From positions 61,947 through 125,946 of the forward strand of contig CAIMAQ010000079.1 in NCBI GenBank assembly GCA_903839035.1: a stretch of 64,000 nt of DNA, read 5' to 3'. This document shows, piece by piece, positions 19,703 to 27,625 of this stretch. The stretch is from an uncultured Opitutia bacterium (GTDB lineage: Bacteria > Verrucomicrobiota > Verrucomicrobiia > Opitutales > Opitutaceae). Every line of letters starts with the position of its first letter. Position 1 is the stretch's first letter. The position numbers were made by a program, and so were the translations under genes. A model generated the notes under the pieces. It saw only the letters and a list, made by a program, of their open reading frames with translations, did no database searches and was not told the origin of the DNA.

Positions 19703-20455
19703 ATGAAACAAATCACCGCCATCCTCGAGGGTTTTGGCAGCACCTTGCAGCTCCTGATCCGCTCCATCGGCTATGCGGGCACGCTGCCGCGCCAATGGGG
19801 GCGCTTTATCGAGCAGTGCTACATGATCGGCTACACCACGCTGCCGATCGTCGCCATCCTGAGCTTCTTTATCGGCAGCGTACTGGCGCTGCAGGCGGGC
19901 TATTCGATGCAGAATTTCGGCACCCAGCAGTTCATCGGATCCCTCGTCGGCCTCTCGATGGCCCGCGAGCTCGGCCCGGTGATGGTGGCCATCCTCGTCG
20001 CCGGCCGCGTCGGCTCCGCCATCGCCGCCGAGCTGGCCTCGATGAAGGTCTACCAAGAGGTGGACGCCCTCGTGACAATGAACATCCCGCCCGCCCGGAT
20101 GCTCGTGATGCCCCGCCTCGCCGCCTCGCTGGTGATGGTGCCGGTCCTCGCGCTCATCGGCGACCTCGTCGGCTGGTTCGGCGGTGCGATCGTCTCGAAA
20201 TACACCGCGATCATCAGCATCGAACCGGAGGCCTACTTTGCCGTGCTGCGGCACTACACGCACTTTGACGACGTGATGAACGGCCTCGTTAAGGCGGAGA
20301 TCTTCGGCTTCGTGGTCGTGCTGGTGTGCTGCAACATCGGCCTCAACACCCGCGGCGGCCCGCGCGAGATCGGTGCCTCCGTCACCCGCGCCGTCGTCGT
20401 CTCCCTGATCCTCATCCTCGTGCTCGATTACTTCGTCACGCAAATCCTCACGTAA
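19703..20455 (+). CDS. mlaE: MlaE/YrbE-family ABC permease
   Basis: Inner-membrane permease of MCE-type phospholipid/lipid transporters. The 250 residues have the family hallmarks: an amphipathic N-terminus, then TLPIVAILSFFIGSVLALQA, the conserved central ARELGPVMVAILVAGRVGSA and EVDALVTMNIPPARMLVMPR, and ending with VVVSLILILVLDYFVTQIL. It starts 1 bp after the WP-repeat gene and is followed 1 bp later by the ATPase, showing tight translational coupling. It works with the MlaF-like ATPase and the MlaD-like MCE protein encoded just downstream. Confidence 0.95.
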   Translation: MKQITAILEGFGSTLQLLIRSIGYAGTLPRQWGRFIEQCYMIGYTTLPIVAILSFFIGSVLALQAGYSMQNFGTQQFIGSLVGLSMARELGPVMVAILVAGRVGSAIAAELASMKVYQEVDALVTMNIPPARMLVMPRLAASLVMVPVLALIGDLVGWFGGAIVSKYTAIISIEPEAYFAVLRHYTHFDDVMNGLVKAEIFGFVVVLVCCNIGLNTRGGPREIGASVTRAVVVSLILILVLDYFVTQILT

Positions 20456-20456
20456 C

Positions 20457-21263
20457 ATGCCCGGCACCTCCCACACCCGCAATCCGTTCACGCAGGTTGA
20501 GACCCCGGCGGTCGGCGTCTCCGTCGAGCACCTGACCAAGGATTTTGGCCGCCTCAAGGTGCTGAAGGACGTTTCCTTCGCCGTGCAGCCCGGCGAGATT
20601 TTAGTGCTGATGGGCCCCAGCGGCTCGGGCAAGAGCGTCCTGCTCAAGCATATCGTCGGCCTCGAGCTGCCGACCGCGGGCCGCGTGACCGTGGACGGTC
20701 ATGACGCCGCCTCGGAGGTCACGCGCGAACGCGTGCGCATGGCGCTGGTCTTCCAGTCGGGCGCGCTGTTCAACTCGCTCAGCGTCTACGACAACCTCGC
20801 GCTCTACCTGCGCGAGCACCGCCTCGCCGACGAGGCCGGCATCCGCCAGAAGGTCATGCACGCGCTGAAAATCCTCTCGCTCGAGGGCACCGCGAAGAAA
20901 CTCCCCGCCGACCTGTCCGGCGGCATGAAAAAGCGTGTCGCCATCGCCCGCGCCCTCGTGATGGAGCCCCAGCTCATGCTGTACGACGAGCCCACCAGCG
21001 AGCTCGACCCGGTGATGTCGGCCACCATCAGCGAGATCATCGCCTCCCTGCGCGAGGAGTACCACGTCACCACCATCGTCGTGTCCCACGACCGCGATCT
21101 CGCCCTCAACATCGCGGACCGCGTCGGCATCCTGATGGACGGCAAGCTCATCTTCCTCGGCCCGCCCTCGGAGCTGAAACAGCCCAAGGACCCCATCGTG
21201 GCCGACTTCCTCACGCCCAAGATCGACCTGCAGCATCCCCGTTTTAAGCAATTGGAGACCTGA
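20457..21263 (+). CDS. mlaF: MlaF-type ABC transporter ATPase
   Basis: ATPase of the MCE lipid transporter, 268 residues. Walker A is GPSGSGKSVLLKHI, the Q loop LVFQSGALFNSL is typical of MlaF (SGALFNSL), the signature is LSGGMKKRVAIARAL, and Walker B LMLYDEPTSELDP is followed by the switch His in VVSHD. It ends 4 bp before the MCE gene. A short N-terminal extension (about 15 residues) precedes the domain. Energises transfer of lipids between the membranes together with the adjacent permease. Confidence 0.96.
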   Translation: MPGTSHTRNPFTQVETPAVGVSVEHLTKDFGRLKVLKDVSFAVQPGEILVLMGPSGSGKSVLLKHIVGLELPTAGRVTVDGHDAASEVTRERVRMALVFQSGALFNSLSVYDNLALYLREHRLADEAGIRQKVMHALKILSLEGTAKKLPADLSGGMKKRVAIARALVMEPQLMLYDEPTSELDPVMSATISEIIASLREEYHVTTIVVSHDRDLALNIADRVGILMDGKLIFLGPPSELKQPKDPIVADFLTPKIDLQHPRFKQLET

Positions 21264-21267
21264 TACC

Positions 21268-22266
21268 ATGAACAACTCGCAACAGACCGCCCGCGTCGGG
21301 CTATTCTTCGTCCTCGGGCTCGCCCTGACCTGGGTGACGTTTGCCACCCTCAGTGGCGGGAGCATTTTCAAGAATCAAGGCTACAAGCTCATCGCCGGCT
21401 TCGAGAGCCTCAAGGAGCTCAAGAAGGGCGACGAGGTCCGCATGGCCGGCGTCACGATCGGCTCCGTCTTGGAAACCCACCTCGACCTCACCCACCGCCG
21501 CGGCGTGGCGACCCTGCAGATCGAGCCCAACATCCAGATCCCCGGGGACTCCACCGCCAGTATCGTCATGGCCGGCCTCATCGGCACGAATTACATTGGC
21601 GTCGAGCTCGGCACCGCGGGGGCCGCGCCGCTCGCCCCCGGTTCCGAGATCCACACCAAGGTCACGCCTGACATCAACACCATCATGATCGAGATCGGCA
21701 ACCTCGGCCAGAAGCTCGAGGGCGCCTTCAGCTCGTTCAGCACCGCGATCAGCGGCGACGGCAAGTCGCCGGGCCTGTTTCAGAAGTTCGACAAGGTCAT
21801 CACGGATAACAGTGAGAAGATCACCGCCACCATGACGAACCTGCAGGAGATCACCACCAAGCTGAACAGCGGCGAGGGCACGCTCGGCAAACTCATCAAT
21901 GACCCCGCCCTGCACGACGAACTCGTCGCCGCGGTGAGCGAGATCAAGTCCACCGCCGCCGAAGCCAAGACCTTCGTCACCGACGCACAGGCCATCATGG
22001 CCCAGATAAAGTCCGGCAAGGGCACCCTCGGGGCGCTGGTCTACGACGAGACCTCCGCCAACAACCTGAAGGCCTCCGTCGCGAACATCCGCGCCGTCTC
22101 TGACAAGCTCGCCAAGGGCGAGGGCACGCTCGGCAAGCTCATTAACGACGACACGCTCTACAACACCGCGCAGAGTACGCTCAAGAAGGCCGACCGCGCC
22201 ATCGATGGCCTCGGCGACTCCGGCCCGATCACCGCGGTCGGCATCGTCGCGAACTCGCTGTTCTGA
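21268..22266 (+). CDS. mlaD: MlaD-like MCE-domain protein
   Basis: A 332-residue protein with one N-terminal membrane anchor (about residues 10-30) and a periplasmic MCE domain (KLIAGFESLKELKKGDEVRM to NYIGVEL) that forms the hexameric lipid ring. The C-terminal half is a long helical region containing GEGTLGKLINDPAL, GKGTLGALVYDETS and GEGTLGKLINDDTL at about 43-44 residue spacing, a known feature of long MCE proteins that build a needle-like extension. No MlaC or MlaB gene follows; the operon ends at an inverted repeat converging with argG. Confidence 0.94.
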   Translation: MNNSQQTARVGLFFVLGLALTWVTFATLSGGSIFKNQGYKLIAGFESLKELKKGDEVRMAGVTIGSVLETHLDLTHRRGVATLQIEPNIQIPGDSTASIVMAGLIGTNYIGVELGTAGAAPLAPGSEIHTKVTPDINTIMIEIGNLGQKLEGAFSSFSTAISGDGKSPGLFQKFDKVITDNSEKITATMTNLQEITTKLNSGEGTLGKLINDPALHDELVAAVSEIKSTAAEAKTFVTDAQAIMAQIKSGKGTLGALVYDETSANNLKASVANIRAVSDKLAKGEGTLGKLINDDTLYNTAQSTLKKADRAIDGLGDSGPITAVGIVANSLF

Positions 22267-22275
22267 ACTGAGCGG

Positions 22276-22411
22276 GTTTCGTAGGGGCGCAGTCTGGCTG
22301 CCCCCCTTGCTCCGATGCATCCGAGCGGGATCGCGGAGGGGCGAAAGAACGGAAGCGCGGAACGGGATTCTGCTTCCCGGTATTTCCGCTCTTCCGTGTT
22401 TTCGCGATCAG
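22276..22411. repeat. Inverted repeats between mlaD and argG
   Basis: Two elements fill the convergent spacer. A GTAGGGGCGCAG-type element starts at 22280, with the related stretch GGCTGCCCCC near 22297. A larger imperfect inverted repeat runs from 22329 (GATCGCGGAGGGGCG..., GAACGGAAGCGCGGAA) to the complementary TTCCGCTCTTCCGTGTTTTCGCGATC ending near 22410. They probably terminate both genes. The longer one overlaps the argG stop region by a few bases. Confidence 0.6.
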
Positions 22412-23634
22412 ACCTTCGGCCCGCCCTGCGCGAGGCTCCGCGCGCGGAGGCGCAGGCCGTTCAGCCGGATGAAGCCGGTCGCGTCCGTCTGGTTGTACCA
22501 ACTCTTCACGCCTTCCATCGACGCGATGTTCATGTCGTAGAGCGAGTACTTCGACTTGCGGCCGCAGGTGATGATGTTGCCCTTGTAGAGCTTCAGGCGG
22601 ACGGTGCCGGTGACGTACTTCTGACTCTCGTCCACCAGCGCCTGCAGCGCCTCCCGCTCGGGGGCAAACCAGAACCCGTAGTAAACGAGCTCGGCGTACT
22701 TCGGGATCAGTGAGTCGCGCAGGTGCATGACCTCGCGGTCCATCGTGAGCGACTCCACCTGGCGGTGGGCCTGCATCAGAATCGTGCCGCCCGGGGTCTC
22801 GTACACGCCCCGGCTCTTCATGCCGACAAAGCGGTTCTCCACGAGATCCACACGGCCAATGCCGTGCTTGCCGCCGAGCTTGTTGAGGGCCTTGAGCACG
22901 CCTGCGGGGGTGAGCTTCTGGCCGTTCACGCTGACGCAATTGCCCTTCACGAAATCGAGCTCGACGTATTCCGGCTTGTTCGGCGCGTCCTCCGGCGAGA
23001 CCGAGAGCTTGAACATGCCCTTGTTCGCCTTGGTCGTCGGGTCGAACCACGGGTCCTCGAGGATACCCGCCTCATAGGAAATATGGAGGAGATTGCGGTC
23101 CATCGAGTACGGCTTCTTCAGCGAGGCCTCGACGGGGATCTTGTGCTCGGCGCAGTAGGCGATCATCTCGGCGCGGCCGGGAAACTCGTTGCGGAAATTC
23201 TCGAGCTTCCAGGGGGCAAGGATCTGCAGGCGCGGGTTCAGCGCCATATAGGTGAGTTCGAAGCGGCACTGGTCGTTGCCCTTGCCGGTGGCGCCGTGCG
23301 CGACCGTGTCGGCTTTTTCCCGCCGGGCGATCTCGACCTGCGCCTTCGCGATCAGCGGGCGCGCGATCGAGGTGCCGAGGTAGTACTGGCCCTCGTAAAT
23401 CGCGTTGGCGCGGATCATCGGGTAGATGAAGTCGCGCGCGAATTCCTCGACGAGATCGAGCGTGTAGTGCTTCGACGCCCCGGTCTTGCGCGCCTTCTGC
23501 GGCAGGCCCTTGAGCTCCTCCTCCTGGCCGATGTCGGCGGCGAAGGTGACGATTTCGGCGTCGTAGGTTTCGCGCAGCCACTTGACGATGACCGACGTGT
23601 CGAGGCCGCCGGAGTATGCGAGGACGATTTTCAT
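22408..23634 (-). CDS. argG: Argininosuccinate synthase
   Basis: Joins citrulline and aspartate with ATP to give argininosuccinate. The 408-residue protein from the ATG at 23634 begins [15 protein letters not shown], the family's PP-loop ATP site; the in-frame codons upstream are not expected to be translated. Other conserved parts are [28 protein letters not shown] region ([16 protein letters not shown]), and [19 protein letters not shown]. It is the distal gene of the leftward argB-argD-argF-argG set but is separated from argF by the GxxExxY cassette, which may reduce read-through. argH is not in the window. Confidence 0.97.
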   Translation of the reverse strand: MKIVLAYSGGLDTSVIVKWLRETYDAEIVTFAADIGQEEELKGLPQKARKTGASKHYTLDLVEEFARDFIYPMIRANAIYEGQYYLGTSIARPLIAKAQVEIARREKADTVAHGATGKGNDQCRFELTYMALNPRLQILAPWKLENFRNEFPGRAEMIAYCAEHKIPVEASLKKPYSMDRNLLHISYEAGILEDPWFDPTTKANKGMFKLSVSPEDAPNKPEYVELDFVKGNCVSVNGQKLTPAGVLKALNKLGGKHGIGRVDLVENRFVGMKSRGVYETPGGTILMQAHRQVESLTMDREVMHLRDSLIPKYAELVYYGFWFAPEREALQALVDESQKYVTGTVRLKLYKGNIITCGRKSKYSLYDMNIASMEGVKSWYNQTDATGFIRLNGLRLRARSLAQGGPKV

Positions 23635-23690
23635 GAGGAATAGCAGGGTGGACCGCACGAGGCGTCGGGCGCAAATCCAAACCGGATGCC

Positions 23691-23720
23691 AACCGCGAAT
23701 GGACGCGAATTAACGCGAAT
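23691..23720. repeat. Left terminal inverted repeat of the GxxExxY cassette
   Basis: Three CGCGAAT units at 10-nt spacing. The arm encodes the last residues and TAA stop (23710-23712) of the GxxExxY protein on the minus strand. The partner arm is at 24108-24137. Confidence 0.9.
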
Positions 23721-24102
23721 GGTCGGAGATAACTAGGCGCTCCCACTCAAGTTTCGCACGCTTGAAGTTGAGGATCAGGCCGACTTGGCAACCGGTGATA
23801 CGGAGATAGTTAAGCATCTGGCCACGCTCATGATCGGTGATGCGGTCGATGATCTTGGCTTCGACGATGACGGAGCCAAAGGCGATCAGGTCGGGCACAT
23901 ACTCCGAGACTGGCACAGATTTATACACGACCGGAAACCGCTTCTGCTGTTCGCAAGGTATTTTGGCCGCCAAAAGCTCCACCACGAGAGCGTTTTCATA
24001 GGGTTTATCATGGAATCCATGCCCTATGCCGTTCAACACCTCCAGTGACGCGCCGACCAAACGATAGACTTCCCGCCTCAATAACACGTCATCCGGTTCC
24101 AT
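23710..24102 (-). CDS. GxxExxY protein with PD-(D/E)XK nuclease signature
   Basis: A 130-residue member of the GxxExxY family (function not established). The name-giving motif appears as GFHDKPY at residues 29-35, with Asp32 in place of the usual Glu, followed by the conserved ENALVVEL. The PD-(D/E)XK pattern is intact: P70-D71, then E81-A-K83 on the next strand (IVEAK), then Q95 and Y99 in GQMLNYL. This is the core of the restriction-endonuclease-like fold, so DNA cleavage is plausible but unproven. It sits inside the arginine gene set with no metabolic link to it, and its reading frame runs exactly from one inverted-repeat arm to the other. Its GC content looks lower than that of the neighbouring arg genes, consistent with a separate origin. 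Confidence 0.88.
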   Translation of the reverse strand: MEPDDVLLRREVYRLVGASLEVLNGIGHGFHDKPYENALVVELLAAKIPCEQQKRFPVVYKSVPVSEYVPDLIAFGSVIVEAKIIDRITDHERGQMLNYLRITGCQVGLILNFKRAKLEWERLVISDHSR

Positions 24103-24107
24103 AACCG

Positions 24108-24137
24108 ATTCGCGTTAATCCGCGTTCATTCGCGGTT
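24108..24137. repeat. Right terminal inverted repeat of the GxxExxY cassette
   Basis: Three units (ATTCGCG, ATCCGCG, ATTCGCG) at 10-nt spacing, complementary to 23691-23720 at 28 of 30 positions. It ends 6 bp before the argF stop codon at 24144-24146. Confidence 0.9.
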
Positions 24138-24143
24138 ACAAAA

Positions 24144-25091
24144 TCATGTCCGGGTTTTTACTGTTAGCGCCGCCAGGATGGCCTTCTGCATGTGCAGGCG
24201 GTTCTCGGCCTGGTCGAAGATGATCGAGCGCGGGTTGTCGAGCACGGCCTGTTCGACCTCCTCGCCGGCGTGCGCCGGGAGGCAGTGCATGAACAGGGCG
24301 TCGCGCTTCGCCGCGGCAAACAGCTTCGCCGTCACCGCGTAGGGCTTCATGTCCGCGACCCGCTGCGCTTCCTCTTCTTCCTGACCCATACTCGTCCACA
24401 CGTCGGTGTAGATGATATCGGCGTCTTTCACCGCCTCGTAGGGATCGTTGGTGAAATGATAATCGAGCGCGCGGCCCTCCGCCTTGAGCTGGGCCTGGAT
24501 TTCCTTGCTCGGCGCATAACCGGCCGGGCCGGCGAGCGAGAGCTTCATCCCAAACAGGCTTGCGCCGAGGATCCACGAGTTGGCCATGTTGAAGGCCGTG
24601 TCGCCGAGATAGGCGATCTTGCGGCCCTTCAGCGCCGCCACGAGATCGCCGCCCGGGGCGGCCCAGCGCTCGGCCGCGGTGAAGGCGTCGGTGTAGATCT
24701 GGCAGGGGTGCAGGAAGTCGGTCAGCGCGTTGATCACCGGCACGGTGGCGTGCTTGGTCAGCTCCACCACGTCCTCGTGGTCGTACGTCCGCACGATCAG
24801 GCCATGCACAAAGCGCGAGAGCACCTTGGCAGTGTCCTGAATGGTCTCGCCCCGCCCGAACTGGATATCGTTCTTGTTCAGGAACAAGGGATTGCCGCCC
24901 AGCTCATGAATGCCGACCTCGAAGGAGACCCGGGTGCGCGTGCTCGACTTGGCGAAAATCATCGCCCACGTCTGCCCGCCCAGCACCGGCGCCGCCGGCT
25001 GGCCACGGCTCTGCTTCAAACGACGCGCCGTGGCAAAGAGCCCCGGCAGTTCGTTGGCCGCAAAGTCCGTTTCCTTGATGAAATGCTTCAT
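24144..25091 (-). CDS. argF: Ornithine carbamoyltransferase
   Basis: Combines ornithine with carbamoyl phosphate to give citrulline. The 315 residues from the ATG at 25091 show the carbamoyl-phosphate loop SSTRTRVSFEVG, the HPCQ-type motif as FLHPCQIYTDAFT, DVWTSMGQE (the DxxxSMG ornithine loop), and HCLPAHAGEEV with its active-site Cys. The short in-frame stretch upstream of 25091 lacks family similarity. It follows argD after a 61-bp gap. The cassette arm ends only 6 bp beyond its stop codon, so argF itself is intact. Confidence 0.97.
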   Translation of the reverse strand: MKHFIKETDFAANELPGLFATARRLKQSRGQPAAPVLGGQTWAMIFAKSSTRTRVSFEVGIHELGGNPLFLNKNDIQFGRGETIQDTAKVLSRFVHGLIVRTYDHEDVVELTKHATVPVINALTDFLHPCQIYTDAFTAAERWAAPGGDLVAALKGRKIAYLGDTAFNMANSWILGASLFGMKLSLAGPAGYAPSKEIQAQLKAEGRALDYHFTNDPYEAVKDADIIYTDVWTSMGQEEEEAQRVADMKPYAVTAKLFAAAKRDALFMHCLPAHAGEEVEQAVLDNPRSIIFDQAENRLHMQKAILAALTVKTRT

Positions 25092-25152
25092 GAAAGCCGG
25101 AAGGTATAGACCCTCCGCCGGCCTTTCCACGAGTGAAAAGTGCGTCCTGCGG

Positions 25153-26370
25153 TCAGGCCTTGGCCGTCAGGACCGCGCGGAAGATTTCGACCGAACGGGC
25201 CAGTTCCTCGGCCGTCGCAATGAGCGGCGGCAGCGCGCGGATGGCGTTGCCGCCCGCGCCGACGACCAGCAGGCCGCGCTCGCGCAGGGCCGTCAGGTAG
25301 GGCGCCGTGTCGGACGCAAATTGCAGGCCGACCAGGAAGCCCCGGCCCCGGACGCCGGTGAGCTGTTTCGGGAACTCGGCCGCGAGTTTCTTAAAGTCCT
25401 CGATCCAGGGGCCGCTCAGCGCGGTGACTTTTTCGAGGAGCTTGTCGCGCGCGAGCACGTCCAGCACCGCCAGCCCGGCCGCACACGCGAGCGGCGTGCC
25501 GCCAAAGGTGGTGCCGTGTGAGCCTGGTGTGAACAGGTTGGCAAAACGGTCGCTGATCCAGACCGCCCCGATGGGAAACCCGCCGCCGAGCCCCTTGGCC
25601 ATGGCGATGGCGTCCGGCCGCACGCCGGCATGCTCGAACGCGTAGAATTTGCCCGTCCGCCCCACCCCGCACTGCACTTCGTCGAGCAGCAGGAGCAGAT
25701 TATGTTTATCACAGAGCTGGCGCAGCCCGCGCAGGAATTCCGGCGTGCAGGGATGGATGCCCGACTCGCCCTGGATGGACTCGACCATGATCGCGGAGGT
25801 CTGGTCATCAATCAGGTCGGCAAAGCTCTGCAGGTTGTTCAGCTCGCCAAAGACAAAGCCCGGCACGAGCGGCTTGAAGCCCTGCTGGATCTTTTCCTGC
25901 GGCGTCGCGCTCATGCCGCCGAACATGCGGCCGTGAAACGCGTTCTGGGCGCAAATGACCTTGTAGCATTTTCCCTCCTCGCCGCTCTTGGCGACGCCGT
26001 GCAGCCGGGAGAGCTTGATCATCGCCTCGTCGGCCTCGCCGCCGCTGTTGCAGAAAAACACCCGGCCCGGGCCCGCGTAGCCCACGATGCGCTTCGCGAG
26101 TTCGCCCTGGTTGGGATGGCGGAAGAGATTGCTGACGTGGATGAGCTCGCCGGCCTGGCGCGTGATCGCGGCCACCCAGTCCGGATGGCAGTGCCCCAGC
26201 GCGCTGACGGCGACGCCGGAGGTGAAGTCGAGGTAGCTGTTCCCCGCATCATCCCAGACCTGCGTGCCGCGACCGCGCACGAGCGTGAGGGGCGCGCGGG
26301 CATAGTTTTTCAGCACGTTCGCGTCGTAGAGCTCGGCGGTATTGGTCCGGACGATGGAGGCGGGGTTCAT
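25153..26370 (-). CDS. argD: Acetylornithine aminotransferase
   Basis: PLP-dependent class III aminotransferase making N-acetylornithine. The 405 residues have the canonical start (RTNTAELYDANVLKNYARAPLTLVRGRG), the FCNSGGEADEAMIKL motif, the GESGIHP stretch, LLLLDEVQCGVGRTGKFYAFE with the PLP-binding Asp, and the catalytic Lys in AMAKGLGGGFPIGA. Upstream argB and downstream argF are the neighbouring pathway steps. An A/T-rich inverted repeat fills the argB/argD gap. Confidence 0.97.
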   Translation of the reverse strand: MNPASIVRTNTAELYDANVLKNYARAPLTLVRGRGTQVWDDAGNSYLDFTSGVAVSALGHCHPDWVAAITRQAGELIHVSNLFRHPNQGELAKRIVGYAGPGRVFFCNSGGEADEAMIKLSRLHGVAKSGEEGKCYKVICAQNAFHGRMFGGMSATPQEKIQQGFKPLVPGFVFGELNNLQSFADLIDDQTSAIMVESIQGESGIHPCTPEFLRGLRQLCDKHNLLLLLDEVQCGVGRTGKFYAFEHAGVRPDAIAMAKGLGGGFPIGAVWISDRFANLFTPGSHGTTFGGTPLACAAGLAVLDVLARDKLLEKVTALSGPWIEDFKKLAAEFPKQLTGVRGRGFLVGLQFASDTAPYLTALRERGLLVVGAGGNAIRALPPLIATAEELARSVEIFRAVLTAKA

Positions 26371-26371
26371 A

Positions 26372-26446
26372 AATTTTCGATTTTGGATTTTCGAATTTCG
26401 ATTTCAGATCAGACGAATCGAAACTCGAAAATCGAAAATCGAAATT
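26372..26446. repeat. Inverted repeat, TTCGATTTT family
   Basis: Left arm 26372-26403 and right arm 26416-26446 are complementary over about 30 nt with few differences, and are built of TTTCGATTTT units at roughly an 8-nt period. The A/T-rich composition contrasts with the surrounding GC-rich genes. It lies between argB and argD, which are co-directional. Partial copies are at 10884-10918 and 63722-63742. Confidence 0.85.
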
Positions 26447-26450
26447 GGCA

Positions 26451-27332
26451 TCAGCCCTGGACGATCTCGGTGCCGATACCGTTGGTGGTGAAGATCTCCA
26501 GCAGGAGGCTGTGCGGCAGGCGGCCGTCGATGAAGTGCACCCGCTGCACGCCTTCCTCGAGCGCGCGGATGGCGCTCTGGACCTTCGGGCGCATGCCCTT
26601 GTCGATGACGCCCTTCTTCTTCAGGTCATCGACCTGGCTGATCTTGAGCGTGGGAATCAGCGACTCCGGGTCCGCCGGGTTGGCGAGCAGCCCGGGCACA
26701 TCACTCATGTAAACCAGCCGGCGGGCGCGCAGGGCGCTCGCGACGCGGCCCGCCACAAGGTCGGCGTTCACATTGTAAGGTTTGCCGTCGAGGCCCTCGG
26801 CCACGGGCGAGATGACGGGGATGAAGCCGTCCGCCATCTCCTTTTTGATAAGTTTCACCTTCACCTCGGTCACATCGCCGACGTAGCCGAGGTCCACGGC
26901 GTTGCCGTTGTCATCCTTGGTCATCTTCTCGCAGACCAGCACGGTGTCGCCCGGGAGGCCCTTCGGCCGGCCCTTGGCCGAGCTGATGGCGTCACACACG
27001 TCCTTGTTGACGATCTCATCGAGCGTCTTCTTCACGACGGCGATCGTGGCCTCGTCGGTCACGCGCTGGCCATTGATGAAATTGGCCTTCAGGCCGGAGG
27101 ACTCCATCGCGCGGGTGATGGCCTTGCCGCCGCCGTGCACGACGACGACGCTGATGCCCGCCGCCGCGAGGAACGCGATGTCGTAGGCCACGCGCGTGCG
27201 GGCGACCGGGTCAGGATCGTCCATGAAGCTCCCGCCGTACTTGACCACGAAGATCGAGCCCCGGAAGTCCTGGATGTAGGGCAGCGCCTCGATCAGCACC
27301 TTGGCCTTCGCCGTGATTTCAGCGACATTCAT
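26451..27332 (-). CDS. argB: Acetylglutamate kinase
   Basis: Phosphorylates N-acetylglutamate, the second step of arginine synthesis. The 293 residues contain [12 protein letters not shown] (normally KYGG.AM), the [14 protein letters not shown] substrate loop, [27 protein letters not shown], and a C-terminal [21 protein letters not shown] typical of the family. The extended N-terminal helix ([15 protein letters not shown]) is found in the arginine-sensitive hexameric type, which suggests feedback inhibition. It is first in the leftward arg set and divergent from argJ across a 293-bp spacer. Confidence 0.97.
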   Translation of the reverse strand: MNVAEITAKAKVLIEALPYIQDFRGSIFVVKYGGSFMDDPDPVARTRVAYDIAFLAAAGISVVVVHGGGKAITRAMESSGLKANFINGQRVTDEATIAVVKKTLDEIVNKDVCDAISSAKGRPKGLPGDTVLVCEKMTKDDNGNAVDLGYVGDVTEVKVKLIKKEMADGFIPVISPVAEGLDGKPYNVNADLVAGRVASALRARRLVYMSDVPGLLANPADPESLIPTLKISQVDDLKKKGVIDKGMRPKVQSAIRALEEGVQRVHFIDGRLPHSLLLEIFTTNGIGTEIVQG

Positions 27333-27480
27333 CGCGGTTAAAGCGGGCGGCCCGGGGCCGCGGAAAGGTCGGAGGAGAGAGGATCGGTGCTCACGGGAAT
27401 TATTTGGGCGAAGTCAGGAAAAGAAATAAGGCACAGCCGCCGCGCATTTCCACAAAAATTTTCATGCGTTACATCTGGGT

Positions 27481-27575
27481 GTCATTGCGAGGAACCCCGC
27501 ATCAGCGGGATGACGAAGCAATCCATCCGGATTTCCGGTGGATTGCCGCGCGCGGCGGCCCGGGCTCGCAATGAC
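27481..27575. repeat. Inverted repeat, GTCATTGCGAGG family
   Basis: GTCATTGCGAGG at 27481 and its near complement CTCGCAATGAC ending at 27575 bound an imperfect palindrome with internal AAGCAATCCATCCGGA / TCCGGTGGATTGCC. From memory, palindromes of this GTCATTGCGAG...GCAATGAC type occur in many unrelated bacteria. It sits in the argB/argJ divergent spacer (27333-27625), where I see no gene. Confidence 0.8.
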
Positions 27576-27625
27576 AAAATAAATTTCTGCTTCACTCCGG
27601 GGCCCCACCCGCGCACTTCTTTTCC

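Larger units (their letters stand above)
23691..24137. mobile_element. Candidate GxxExxY cassette bounded by 30-nt inverted repeats
   Basis: The left arm 23691-23720 and the right arm 24108-24137 are reverse complements at 28 of 30 positions (both differences C/T). Each arm carries three CGCGAAT heptamers at a 10-nt period. The GxxExxY gene (23710-24102) fills the interior completely: its stop TAA and last codons lie within the left arm, and its ATG is 5 bp inside the right arm. The 447-bp unit lies between argF and argG. I see no target-site duplication that I can call with confidence. Mobility is inferred from the architecture. Confidence 0.6.

Noticed and set aside
21841..22170. Repeated GEGTLGKLINDPAL-type motifs in the MCE protein considered as a new repeat
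   Set aside because: Such motifs are common in long MCE/MlaD proteins and belong to their helical extension.
23691..24137. CRISPR array or toxin-antitoxin pair at the CGCGAAT repeats
   Set aside because: Only two arms in inverted, not direct, orientation, no spacers, and one gene without a partner.
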